From Streptomyces tailanensis (lineage in GTDB: Bacteria; Actinomycetota; Actinomycetes; Streptomycetales; Streptomycetaceae), in the NCBI RefSeq assembly GCF_008386495.1, contig NZ_VTHJ01000017.1, positions 84,523 to 148,522 on the forward strand: 64,000 nucleotides of DNA, in the 5' to 3' direction. The notes under the pieces were generated by a model that saw nothing but the letters and a program-made list of their open reading frames with translations, was not told the DNA's origin and made no database searches. Made by a program: the position numbers and the translations under genes. Position 1 is the first letter of the stretch, and each line of letters begins with the position of its first letter. Below are positions 56,026 to 64,000 of the stretch, piece after piece.

Positions 56026-57549
56026 CTAGAAGAGACCCGTGTCGGCGAAGCGCAGGACCAGCTGGGGTGCTCCGGAGAGGGCGATTCCGACGATTCCGGT
56101 GAGGGCGATCGCCGTGGTCAAGGGTGCTGGGACGCGGTGCGGTTCGGGTGCGCCCTCGGGGGCGCGGAACAGCAGGGTCGTCCACTGGAGGTAGTAGAAG
56201 AGCGCGATCACCACGTTGACGGCCATGACGACGGCGAGCCAGCCAAGGCCCGCGTCGACGGCCGCGGAGAAGACGGTGACCTTGGCGAAGAGGCCGATGA
56301 TGCCCGGTGGCAGCCCGGCGAGGCAGAGCAGGAAGAAGGCCAGGAGCAGGGCGGTCGCAGGGTTCGACGCGTACAGGCCACGGTAGTCGCTGATGCGGTT
56401 CAAGGGCTTCGTACGGCTGACGAGGGCGGCCACGGAGAAGGCGCCGAGGTTCACCGCCGCGTACATCAGGGCGTAGGCGACCGTGGAGCCGATCGCCTGC
56501 TCGGCGTCGTCGGAGTACGCGGCCGCCGCGATCGGCACCAGGAGGTAGCCGGCCTGGCCGACGGAGGACCAGGCGAGCAGGCGGACCGCGCTGTACGCGC
56601 GCGTGGACTGCTGTTTCAGGGCGCCGACGTTGCCGACGGTCATGGTGAGGGCGGCGAGCGCGGCGAGTGCCGGGCCCCAGACGTCGGCGTACGACGGGAG
56701 GGCGACGACGGTGACGAGGATCAGGCCGGAGAAGCCGACCGCCTTGCCGACGACGGACAGGTAGGCGGCCACGGGCAGCGGGGCGCCCACGTAGGTGTCC
56801 GGGACCCAGAAGTGGAACGGTACGGCGGCCGTTTTGAAGGCGAAGCCGATGAGGGTGAGGACGACGCCGGCCTGGGTGAGGGTGTGCAGGTTGCTGTCGA
56901 CGTTCTGGATCCGGTCGGCGATCTCGGTGAGGTACAGGGTGCCCGTGGTGGCGTAGACGAAGCTGATGCCCAGGAGGCTGACGGTGGTCGCGGTGACGGA
57001 CGACAGGAAGAACTTCAGGGCCGCCTCGGAGGACCGCTTGTCGCCGTGCCGGATGCCGACGAGAGCGAAGGCGGGCAGGGAGGCGACCTCCAGGGCGACG
57101 ATGAGCGTCGCGAGGTCGCGGGAGGCGGGCAGCAGGGCGGCGCCGGCGGCGGACGACAGCAGCAGGAACCAGAACTCCCCTTCGGGGAGTTCCTTCTTCG
57201 CGTCCTTCAGGGCCGTCATCGACAGCAGGGCCGCCAGGAGGGCGCCGCCGAGGACGAGGAACTGGATGACGAGGGTGAAGCGGTCCGCGGTGTAGCTGCA
57301 GACGTCCGGGGCGCCGGTCAGGCAGAAGGTGGCGCGGTCGCCGTCCAGGAGCGGCAGGAGGGCCATCAGGGAAATGGTCAGGCCCACGACGGACGTCCAG
57401 CCGAGCAGGGCCTTCTTCGTATCGCCCACGAAGAGGTCGGCGACGAGCACGGCGAGGCCGACGACCGCGGCGATCGTGGGCGGCGCGATGGCGAGCCAGT
57501 CGACGGACTGGACGACGGACTCGGCCAGTGGCTGGGCCGGGGAGCTCAT
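56026..57549 (-). CDS. nuoN: NADH-quinone oxidoreductase subunit N
   Basis: Antiporter-like proton-channel subunit of complex I. 507 residues from ATG 57549, which overlaps the nuoM stop (ATGA). About 14 membrane helices; conserved Glu/Lys segments (LIVALEVASLPAFALVG; GFAFKTAAVPFHFWVPD) are present. Last gene of the cluster. Confidence 0.95.
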   Translation of the reverse strand: MSSPAQPLAESVVQSVDWLAIAPPTIAAVVGLAVLVADLFVGDTKKALLGWTSVVGLTISLMALLPLLDGDRATFCLTGAPDVCSYTADRFTLVIQFLVLGGALLAALLSMTALKDAKKELPEGEFWFLLLSSAAGAALLPASRDLATLIVALEVASLPAFALVGIRHGDKRSSEAALKFFLSSVTATTVSLLGISFVYATTGTLYLTEIADRIQNVDSNLHTLTQAGVVLTLIGFAFKTAAVPFHFWVPDTYVGAPLPVAAYLSVVGKAVGFSGLILVTVVALPSYADVWGPALAALAALTMTVGNVGALKQQSTRAYSAVRLLAWSSVGQAGYLLVPIAAAAYSDDAEQAIGSTVAYALMYAAVNLGAFSVAALVSRTKPLNRISDYRGLYASNPATALLLAFFLLCLAGLPPGIIGLFAKVTVFSAAVDAGLGWLAVVMAVNVVIALFYYLQWTTLLFRAPEGAPEPHRVPAPLTTAIALTGIVGIALSGAPQLVLRFADTGLF

Positions 57550-59120
57550 CGGGTGCCTCCTGCGAGGAGCTGCTGCACGGCCGGGTCGGTCAGGCCGAGG
57601 AGAACCGCGGGCCAGAGGCCGGCGAGAACGGTGAGGGCGACGAGCGGCGTCCAAGCCGCGAACTCATACGTCTGTACGTCCGCGAGTTGCGGCCCCTCCT
57701 TCGGGGCGGCGCCCATGCAGACGCGGCGAACCACGATCAGCAGGTACGCGGCGGTCAGGAGCGTGCCGAACGCGGCGATGGTCATGAAGGTGAGGAAGGC
57801 CGGGCGACTGAGGCCGTCGGCGGGTTCGAACGCGCCGAACAGCGCCAGCATCTCGCCCCAGAACCCGGCGAGCCCCGGTAGTCCGAGCGAGGCCACGGCG
57901 CCGAAGGCAAGCAGGCCTCCGAGGCGCGGGGCCTTGCCGTAGAGGGCGGCGCCGGTCTCCTGCGCGAGGCTGTCGAGGTCGGTGGTGCCGGTGCGGTCCT
58001 TCAGCGCTCCGACCAGGAAGAAGAGCAGGCCGGTGATGAGGCCGTGGGCGATGTTGGCGAACAGGGCGCCGTTCACGCCGGTCGGGGTCATCGTGGCGAT
58101 GCCGAGCAGTACGAAGCCCATGTGGCCGACTGACGAGTAGGCGATGAGGCGCTTGAGGTCACCCTTCGCGCCCTGCTTGGCGAGGGCGAGGCAGGCGAGG
58201 GATCCGTAGATGATTCCGACGACCGCGAAGGCGGCGAGGTACGGCGCGAAGGTGCGGAAGCCGTCGGGCGTGATCGGCAGCAGGATACGGACGAACCCGT
58301 ACGTGCCCATCTTCAGCAGGACGCCGGCCAACAGGACCGAGCCGACGGTCGGGGCGGCGGTGTGGGCGTCCGGCAGCCAGCTGTGCAACGGCCACATCGG
58401 GGTCTTGACCGCGAGCCCGATCCCGATCGACAAAACGGCGATGACCTGCACGGATGTGGTCAGCTCGGGGCGATTGTCAGTGGCGAGTGCCACCATGTCG
58501 AATGTGCCCGCCTTGATTCCGATCAGGAGCAGGCCGAGCAGCATGACCACGGAACCGAGCAGGGTGTAGAGGATGAACTTCCAAGCGGCTTGAGTGCGTT
58601 GCTCACCCCCCCAGCGGGCGATGAGGAAGTACATCGGGATGAGCACCATCTCGAACGCGAGGAAGAACAGCAGCAGGTCGAGGACGGCGAAGGTCGCGAG
58701 GGTGCCGGACTCCAGGACGAGCAGCAGGGCGATGAAGGCCTTCGGGGACGGACCCGTTGGCATTTTGAAGTAGGAGTAGAGCGCGCAGAGGAAGGTCAGC
58801 AGCGCGGTCAGGACCAGGAGGGGGAGGGAGATGCCGTCGATGCCGAGGTGGATGCGCACGTCGAGTGCGGGGATCCAGCTGATGTCCGTGCTGGCCTGCA
58901 TCTTCGACGGCTGGTCGTGGTCGAAGCCGAGCGCGAGGACGATCGCGGCGATGAGCACCGCACCGGCCACGGTGACACCGTGGCGGAGCACGGCCTGCTC
59001 GGATGACTTCCCCTTCAGTCCGGGCGGGGCCGGCAGGAGAGCGGCAGCGGCGCCGATGAGCGGGCCGACGACGACGAACGCCAGAAGGAACTGCATCACG
59101 GACTCGTTGATATCGATCAC
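57546..59120 (-). CDS. nuoM: NADH-quinone oxidoreductase subunit M
   Basis: Proton-translocating subunit. 524 residues from GTG 59120 (VIDINESVMQFLL); the ATG eight codons later is an alternative, but it would leave a 30-bp gap to nuoL. Typical elements: FLAFEMVLIPMYFLI (channel Glu), AVKTPMWPLHSWLPDAHTAAP (Lys and His), AYSSVGHMGFV. It starts 6 bp after nuoL ends. Confidence 0.95.
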   Translation of the reverse strand: MIDINESVMQFLLAFVVVGPLIGAAAALLPAPPGLKGKSSEQAVLRHGVTVAGAVLIAAIVLALGFDHDQPSKMQASTDISWIPALDVRIHLGIDGISLPLLVLTALLTFLCALYSYFKMPTGPSPKAFIALLLVLESGTLATFAVLDLLLFFLAFEMVLIPMYFLIARWGGEQRTQAAWKFILYTLLGSVVMLLGLLLIGIKAGTFDMVALATDNRPELTTSVQVIAVLSIGIGLAVKTPMWPLHSWLPDAHTAAPTVGSVLLAGVLLKMGTYGFVRILLPITPDGFRTFAPYLAAFAVVGIIYGSLACLALAKQGAKGDLKRLIAYSSVGHMGFVLLGIATMTPTGVNGALFANIAHGLITGLLFFLVGALKDRTGTTDLDSLAQETGAALYGKAPRLGGLLAFGAVASLGLPGLAGFWGEMLALFGAFEPADGLSRPAFLTFMTIAAFGTLLTAAYLLIVVRRVCMGAAPKEGPQLADVQTYEFAAWTPLVALTVLAGLWPAVLLGLTDPAVQQLLAGGTR

Positions 59121-59126
59121 GCCTGC

Positions 59127-61121
59127 TCACGCTCCCGTGGCGACGACGAGGACGGCGACCACCAGGACGACGGTGCCGGCGAGCAGCGCGCTCACATAGG
59201 TCTGCACATTGCCGGTCTGGGCCCGGCGTACGGCCGCGCCCAGCAGACGGGGCAGGGCGCCCGCGCCGTGGACGTAGGTGTCGACGACCTCGCGGTCGAG
59301 GAATCGGACGAGACTCGCGCCGGCCTGGACCGGGCGGACGAAGAGCGCCGAGTACACGGCGTCGAGGTGGAAGCCGACGGCGGCGTGGCGGTGCAGCGGG
59401 CCTAGCAGGAGACGGGCCGGGTCCGCCGGGTCGGGTGCCGAGGCCGTGCCTCCGTAGGCGGGCGCGTGGCTGGCGATCGCCTCCGCTTCGACCGTTGCGG
59501 CATCGCCCTCCGGGTGGGCCGCGACCGCGCCCAGCGGGACTCGGACCGCCATGGCGGAGGTGTACCGCCAGGCCGTGTACGTCAGGAGTCCGCCGGCCAG
59601 GGCAGCGCCCGTGCCGAGGACGGACGTGGTGAGCGTGGGGGCCAGATCGTCGCCGTCGAACCAGTCGGGGAGCGTGCCGTAGGCCAGTGCTCCGAAGGCG
59701 AGGGACGGTACGGCGAGCACCCACAGCACGAGCGTCATGGTGCGCGGCTGGCGGCCGTGGTCGGGGGCTTCGGCGCCCTTGCCGCAGAAGGCGAGCAGCC
59801 ACAGACGGGTGGCGTACGCGGCGGTGAGCAGGGCCGTGAGGAGGCCGGCGACGAGGACGGTCCAGCCCGCGGCGCCGGGGATGGGCTCGGCGTGGCCGGT
59901 GGCGGCGTGCTCGGCGGCGCCGAGGACGGACTCCTTGGAGAAGAAGCCGCTGAACGGCGGGATCGCGGCCAGGGCGAGGAGGGCGATGGTCATCGTCCAG
60001 TAGGCGTCGGGGACGCGGGCGCGCAGGTTGCTCATGCGGGACATGGCGGCCAGGGAGTTGGTGCCGGCGGCATGGATGATCACGCCGGCGGCGAGGAACA
60101 GCAGCGCCTTGAAGGCGCCGTGGGAGAGGAGGTGGAAGACGGCGGCGCCGCGGTCGCCGACGGCGAGGGCGCCGGTCATGTAGCCGAGCTGGCCGATCGT
60201 CGAGTAGGCGAGGACGCGCTTGATGTCGTCCTGGGCGAGAGCGGCGAGAGCGGAGCCGGCCATCGTGACCGCGGCCATGACGGCGAGGACGACCAAGGCC
60301 GCCGAGGAAGCGGCGAAGACCGGGAGGAGCCGGGCGACGAAGTAGACACCGGCGGCGACCATCGTCGCGGCGTGGATCAGCGCGGACACGGGCGTCGGGC
60401 CCGCCATCGCGTCGGGCAACCAGGTGTGGAGCGGGAACTGCGCCGACTTGCCCGCGACACCGGAGAGGAGCAGCAGGGCGACGAGTGTCGGGTGGTCGAG
60501 GCCGCCGTCGGCGACGGTGGAGAGGATCCGCGTGATGCGGAACGATCCCGCGTCCGCGGCGAGGGCGAACAGACCGATCAGAAAGGGGACATCACCGAGC
60601 TTGGTGACCAGGAAGGCCTTGAGGGAGGCGGCGCGGGCCTCGGGGGTCTCCCAGTAGTGGCCGACCAGGAAGTACGAGCAGATGCCCATGATCTCCCAGC
60701 CGACCAGGAGCACCATCAGGTCGCCGGAGTACACGACGAGGAGCATCGCGGAGGTGAACAGGGAGACGAGAGCGGCGTAGGAGGGGTAGCGCGGGTCGTC
60801 GCGCAGGTAGCCCGTCGAGTAGATCTGCACGCAGGTCGCGACCAGGCCGACCAGGACGGCGACGAGGGCGGCGAAGCCGTCGATGTGCAGGGCGAGTTCG
60901 ATGGGGATCGAGCCGGTGGGGGTGAGCTCTGTGGCGGCGTTGACGGGGCGATCGCCGCCCTGGCGTACGGCGACCAGTACCGCCAGCGCGAAGGCGGTGA
61001 GGGTCGGCAGTACGGCGAGGGGGCGTACGAAGCCGGGGGCCGTGCGGCCGAGGAGCAGGCCGACCGCGGCGCCGAGGAACGGAAGGAGGGGGACGAGGAC
61101 GGCGAGGGTGGTGGTGGTCAC
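59127..61121 (-). CDS. nuoL: NADH-quinone oxidoreductase subunit L
   Basis: Distal proton-channel subunit with the long lateral helix. 664 residues from GTG 61121, overlapping the nuoK stop (GTGA). GWEIMGICSYFLVG, KSAQFPLHTWLPDAMAGPTPVSALIHAATMV (in parts) and AYSTIGQLGYM are the family segments. An inserted region (about 545-570) is rich in Ala and Glu (HPEGDAATVEAEAIASH). Confidence 0.95.
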   Translation of the reverse strand: MTTTTLAVLVPLLPFLGAAVGLLLGRTAPGFVRPLAVLPTLTAFALAVLVAVRQGGDRPVNAATELTPTGSIPIELALHIDGFAALVAVLVGLVATCVQIYSTGYLRDDPRYPSYAALVSLFTSAMLLVVYSGDLMVLLVGWEIMGICSYFLVGHYWETPEARAASLKAFLVTKLGDVPFLIGLFALAADAGSFRITRILSTVADGGLDHPTLVALLLLSGVAGKSAQFPLHTWLPDAMAGPTPVSALIHAATMVAAGVYFVARLLPVFAASSAALVVLAVMAAVTMAGSALAALAQDDIKRVLAYSTIGQLGYMTGALAVGDRGAAVFHLLSHGAFKALLFLAAGVIIHAAGTNSLAAMSRMSNLRARVPDAYWTMTIALLALAAIPPFSGFFSKESVLGAAEHAATGHAEPIPGAAGWTVLVAGLLTALLTAAYATRLWLLAFCGKGAEAPDHGRQPRTMTLVLWVLAVPSLAFGALAYGTLPDWFDGDDLAPTLTTSVLGTGAALAGGLLTYTAWRYTSAMAVRVPLGAVAAHPEGDAATVEAEAIASHAPAYGGTASAPDPADPARLLLGPLHRHAAVGFHLDAVYSALFVRPVQAGASLVRFLDREVVDTYVHGAGALPRLLGAAVRRAQTGNVQTYVSALLAGTVVLVVAVLVVATGA

Positions 61122-61528
61122 GCGGTGGCCTCGGCCTTCTCCGTCTGTCCGGCCGCCGGTTCAGTGGTGACGGTGGCCTCGTCAGGGCCGCCCGGGCCGT
61201 CGGTCTCGTGGCCCTCGGCGGTGTCGCGGAGCTTGTCGATGTCCGCGGTTCCTCGGTTGCGGTGGACGGCGAGAACGATCGCGAGACCGATGCCGATCTC
61301 GGCGGCGGCGATGGTGATGGTGAACAGGGTCAGGGCCTGGCCGGAGTGCAGGGTTTCCTCAGCGGCCTTGGTGAGCCAGACGTCGAAGGCGACGAGGTTG
61401 AGGTTGACGGCGTTGAGCATCAGCTCGACGGACATCAGAACCAGGATCGCGTTGCGGCGGGCGAGGACTCCGTACAGGCCCGTGCAGAAGAGGAGGGAGG
61501 AGAGGACGACGGGATAGGCGATGTGCAT
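61118..61528 (-). CDS. nuoK: NADH-quinone oxidoreductase subunit K
   Basis: 136 residues from ATG 61528. The three membrane helices with the two channel Glu residues (LMSVELMLNAVNLNLVAF and IAAAEIGIGLAIVL) occupy the first 95 residues; a polar, acidic C-terminal tail of about 40 residues (DTAEGHETDGPGGPDEATV...) is an extension over most NuoK proteins. Its start codon shares a base with the nuoJ stop. Confidence 0.95.
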   Translation of the reverse strand: MHIAYPVVLSSLLFCTGLYGVLARRNAILVLMSVELMLNAVNLNLVAFDVWLTKAAEETLHSGQALTLFTITIAAAEIGIGLAIVLAVHRNRGTADIDKLRDTAEGHETDGPGGPDEATVTTEPAAGQTEKAEATA

Positions 61529-62235
61529 CAGCGGGCGCCTTCCTGCTCGGCCTGACCTTTTCGCCCGATCGGGTGATTACGGGAATCCGGGACGGATGAG
61601 GAACTCCCGGTCGCGCCCCGGGAGTTCACAGAGGGAGAGCTCGACTCCGTCTTCGTCTTGCGGGAGAGGACGATCGCGCCGACCAAGGCCGTGAGGAGGA
61701 GGACGGAGAGGGCCTCGAAGGGGAGGACCCAGTTCTGGAAGAGGCTTTCGCCGGTGGCCTTGGTTGAGCCGGCGGCGGGGCCGTCGAGGTCGATCCAGGT
61801 GGTGCGGAAGGCGTCGACGACGACCCAGACGAGGGCGGCGGCAGCGGCGACGGCCACGGTGAGGGCGGCCCAGCGATTGCCGGAGTCGGCGTCCGGGGAG
61901 CGGCCGATGGGGGCCTTGGTGAGCATCAGACCGAAGAGGAGGAGGACGACGACCGAACCGACATAGATGAGGACCTGCACCCAGGCGATGAACTCGGCGG
62001 TGAGGAGGAGGTATTCGACGGCGAGGCCACCGAGGGCCACCACCAGCCAGAGGGCGGCGTGCACCAGTTGGCGGGTGGTGACGGTGACGATCGCGGCGCC
62101 GAAGGTGACCAGGCCGACGAGGAGGAAGGCGATCTCGACGCCGGTCGGGGAGAGGAAGCCTCGCGTCTCGACGGCGGCCAGGGCGGGGGGCGTCGTGGTG
62201 GTGGCGGCTGCGACCGCGGCTGCGGCGAGGCTCAC
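61528..62235 (-). CDS. nuoJ: NADH-quinone oxidoreductase subunit J
   Basis: 235 residues from GTG 62235, overlapping the nuoI stop. Five membrane helices (EIAFLLVGLVTFGAAIVTV; YLLLTAEFIAWVQVLIYVGSVVVLLLFG; WVLPFEALSVLLLTALVGAIVL in parts). The C-terminus is a long polar Ser-rich tail (SSSPSVNSRGATGSSSS). Confidence 0.94.
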   Translation of the reverse strand: MSLAAAAVAAATTTTPPALAAVETRGFLSPTGVEIAFLLVGLVTFGAAIVTVTTRQLVHAALWLVVALGGLAVEYLLLTAEFIAWVQVLIYVGSVVVLLLFGLMLTKAPIGRSPDADSGNRWAALTVAVAAAAALVWVVVDAFRTTWIDLDGPAAGSTKATGESLFQNWVLPFEALSVLLLTALVGAIVLSRKTKTESSSPSVNSRGATGSSSSVPDSRNHPIGRKGQAEQEGAR

Positions 62236-62948
62236 GAGTCCCCCTCCTGTGTTGTGGCGCGCTTGGTCGGCTTGGTCGAGTCGGCCGGGTCGGTGGGCTT
62301 GGTCGGCTCAGTGGGTTCGGTGGGCTTGGTCGGCTTAGGCGGGTCTGTGGGCTTGGTTGGCTCGGATTTCTCCGGCTGGGCTGCCTGTTCTGTCTCGGCG
62401 GTTGCCAGTTTTTCGGCGGTCTTGCGGGCGGCGGCGAGTTCCTTGGGTTCCTCGGCGGAGGGGTCGAGGGCGGGTGGGGCGGGGACCGTCCACATCCACT
62501 CGCGGAGTTTGTCGCGCTCGTGGGTGAGTTCGTGGATGTCGGTCTCGGCGTACTCGAACTCCGGGGACCAGAAGAGGGCGTCGAAGGGGCAGACCTCGAT
62601 GCAGATACCGCAGTACATGCAGAGGGCGAAGTCGATGGCAAAGCGGTCGAGGACGTTGCGGCTGCGCTCGCGGCCGCCGGGGGCGACCGGCGGGACGGTC
62701 TCCTTGTGGGAGTCGATGTAGATGCACCAGTCCGGGCACTCGCGGGCGCAGAGCATGCAGACCGTGCAGTTCTCCTCGAAGAGGCCGATGACGCCTCGGG
62801 TGCGGGGCGGGAGCTCGGGCTGGGCGTCCGGGTACTGCTCGGTGACGGTCTTCCTCGTCATCGTGCGGAGGGTGACGGCCAGGCCCTTGGCGAGGCCGGA
62901 ACCAGGGATGCGGGACCGGGTGGGGGTGGGCGGGACAGGCTCGGCCAT
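62232..62948 (-). CDS. nuoI: NADH-quinone oxidoreductase subunit I
   Basis: 238 residues from ATG 62948. Two 4Fe-4S clusters: CTVCMLCARECP (about 61-72) and CMYCGICIEVCP (about 110-121), which pass electrons to the quinone-side cluster. After residue 160 the protein runs into a low-complexity tail, about 45 residues rich in Pro, Thr and Lys (repeated PTKPTE/PTKPTD), that normal NuoI lacks. It begins 2 bp after nuoH ends. Confidence 0.94.
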   Translation of the reverse strand: MAEPVPPTPTRSRIPGSGLAKGLAVTLRTMTRKTVTEQYPDAQPELPPRTRGVIGLFEENCTVCMLCARECPDWCIYIDSHKETVPPVAPGGRERSRNVLDRFAIDFALCMYCGICIEVCPFDALFWSPEFEYAETDIHELTHERDKLREWMWTVPAPPALDPSAEEPKELAAARKTAEKLATAETEQAAQPEKSEPTKPTDPPKPTKPTEPTEPTKPTDPADSTKPTKRATTQEGDS

Positions 62949-62950
62949 GG

Positions 62951-63919
62951 CTACTGGATCACCACCTTGACGATGCCGGTGAGGGCGATCTGGGTGAGGG
63001 AGAGGGGGACGAGAAGGGTCCAGGAGAGCTTCTGGAGCTGGTCCTCGCGCAGGCGGGGGTAGGTGACGCGGAGCCAGATGACGACGAAGGCGAGGACGGC
63101 GGTCTTCAGGAGGGTCCAGACCCAGCCGAGGCCGTCGGCGCCCCAGGGGCCGTGCCAGCCGCCGAGGAAGAGGACCGTGGTGAGGCCGCACAGGACGACG
63201 ATTCCGGCGTACTCGGCGAGGAGGAACAGGGCGAAGCGGAGGCCGGTGTACTCGGTGTAGGCGCCGAAGATGATCTCCGAGTCGGCGACGGGCATGTCGA
63301 AGGGCGGGCGCTGGAGTTCGGCGAGGCCGGCGACGAAGAAGACGATCGCGCCGACGATCTGCCAGGGCAGCCACCACCACTCGAAGGCGTCGAGGATGCC
63401 GGGGAGGGAGACCGTGCCGGCCGCCATCGCCACGGAGGCGGCCGTCAGCAGCATCGGGAGTTCGTAGGCGAGGAGCTGGGCGGCGGTGCGGAGGCCGCCG
63501 AGGAGGGAGAACTTGTTGGCGGAGGCCCAACCGGCCATGAGGGAGCCGAGGACGCCCACGCCCATCACGGCGAGGACGAAGAAGATGCCCGCGTCGATGA
63601 CCTCGCCGACCGCGCCCTCGCCCGGGCCGATGGGGATGGCGAGGAGGACGAGGAGGTACGGGAGGAGGGCGACGGCGGGGGCGAGTTGGAAGATACGGCG
63701 GTCCGCGCCGGCCGGGACGACGTCTTCCTTCTGGGCGAACTTGACGCCGTCGGCGATGAGTTGGGCCCAGCCGTGGAAGCCGCCGGCGTACATGGGGCCG
63801 AGGCGGCCCTGCATGTGGGCCATCACCTTGTGTTCGGTCTGGCCGATGATCAAGGGGAAGGTGAGGAAGACGACGAAGACGAGCAGGAGTCGCAGGGCGA
63901 CGTCGAGAGCGTCGTTCAC
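62951..63919 (-). CDS. nuoH: NADH-quinone oxidoreductase subunit H
   Basis: 322 residues from GTG 63919 (VNDALDVALRLLLVF), overlapping the stop of the preceding gene (GTGA). Quinone-site membrane subunit: AHMQGRLGPMYAGGFHGWAQ, AELQRPPFDMPVADSEIIFGAYTEYTG are in place. It is much shorter than the NuoH with a long C-terminal extension that I recall in the main 14-gene Streptomyces nuo operon, so this is probably the paralogue from the second, reduced cluster. Confidence 0.93.
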   Translation of the reverse strand: MNDALDVALRLLLVFVVFLTFPLIIGQTEHKVMAHMQGRLGPMYAGGFHGWAQLIADGVKFAQKEDVVPAGADRRIFQLAPAVALLPYLLVLLAIPIGPGEGAVGEVIDAGIFFVLAVMGVGVLGSLMAGWASANKFSLLGGLRTAAQLLAYELPMLLTAASVAMAAGTVSLPGILDAFEWWWLPWQIVGAIVFFVAGLAELQRPPFDMPVADSEIIFGAYTEYTGLRFALFLLAEYAGIVVLCGLTTVLFLGGWHGPWGADGLGWVWTLLKTAVLAFVVIWLRVTYPRLREDQLQKLSWTLLVPLSLTQIALTGIVKVVIQ

Positions 63920-64000
63920 TGCGGGCCTCCTGCGGGGGTGTCGGGGTCGGGGGTGTCGGGGTCGGGGGTGTCGGGGTCGGGGGTGTCGGGGTCGGGGGTG
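63916..64000 (-). CDS. 3' end of the nuo-cluster gene upstream of nuoH, with pentapeptide repeats
   Basis: The frame ending in TGA at 63918-63916 (overlapping the nuoH GTG) reads TPDPDTPDPD... then TPAGGPQ and is open to the window edge. Only the tail is visible, so the subunit cannot be named; nuoD or nuoC of a reduced cluster, or nuoG of a full one, would fit. The visible part is entirely the repeated Thr-Pro-Asp-Pro-Asp tail. Confidence 0.7.
   Translation of the reverse strand, partial: TPDPDTPDPDTPDPDTPDPDTPAGGPQ
63934..64000 (-). repeat. 15-bp tandem repeat at the right window edge
   Basis: GGGGGTGTCGGGGTC (plus strand) is repeated four times exactly and enters a fifth copy at the edge. 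It encodes the TPDPD tail of the gene upstream of nuoH. It may continue beyond the window. Confidence 0.95.

Noticed and set aside
63934..64000. CRISPR-like direct repeats at the right edge
   Set aside because: The 15-bp units are contiguous without spacers and encode a pentapeptide repeat; no cas genes are present. It is a coding minisatellite.

Overview
The window is a piece of a Streptomyces chromosome (very high GC, GTG/TTG starts, tRNAs without encoded CCA, Streptomyces-type ribosomal and RNA polymerase proteins). Most core genes lie on the minus strand.

Positions 1-6600 hold accessory genes: the 3' end of a PD-(D/E)XK (Rpn-like) nuclease gene, a secreted xylan-degrading pair (GH115 alpha-glucuronidase followed by GH10 xylanase) and an anchored protein of unknown function. 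Positions 7003-25640 are the translation/transcription core, read right to left: tRNA-Trp, secE, nusG, rplK, rplA, rplJ, rplL, rpoB, rpoC, a DUF1707 membrane protein, rpsL, rpsG, fusA, tuf. A lipoprotein gene between rplA and rplJ carries an in-frame TGA. Positions 25892-35004 hold an aspartate-type aminotransferase, an adenosine-deaminase-family enzyme, murB, two MaoC-type dehydratase subunits, rpmG, tRNA-Met, tRNA-Thr, an amidohydrolase-like protein with unusual metal-site residues, a lipoprotein, an NAD(P)-binding protein and a small Cys-rich protein.

Positions 35124-51776 are an actinomycete integrative and conjugative element (AICE) of about 16.6 kb in a tRNA-Tyr gene, bounded by an exact 56-bp direct repeat. 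From memory this is the site and layout of SLP1 of S. coelicolor. From left to right it has a GntR-Nudix regulator and a convergent XRE regulator; a long operator-rich leader; a translationally coupled block of small proteins including a Pycsar-effector-like membrane protein and a DUF2637 protein; a basic membrane protein and a TraB/FtsK translocase; small membrane (Spd-like) proteins, SSB, a DpdA/TGT-like protein flanked by a duplicated hairpin, a prim-pol replicase and a DUF3631 ATPase; then xis and int. Three non-coding repeat arrays (40860-40973, 44728-44880, 49663-49913) look like protein-binding sites for transfer and replication. A 12-bp palindrome, TGGTnnGCACCA, occurs at three sites near the regulators and suggests the control circuit of the element.

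Positions 51727-64000 return to the core chromosome: intact tRNA-Tyr, a YajQ protein, a GlsB/YeaQ-type protein, an APC permease, YccF and HtpX proteins, and the distal half of a nuo (complex I) cluster (nuoN to nuoH, minus strand). Its NuoI tail and the gene upstream of nuoH contain low-complexity proline repeats. I infer that this is the second, reduced nuo cluster of Streptomyces.
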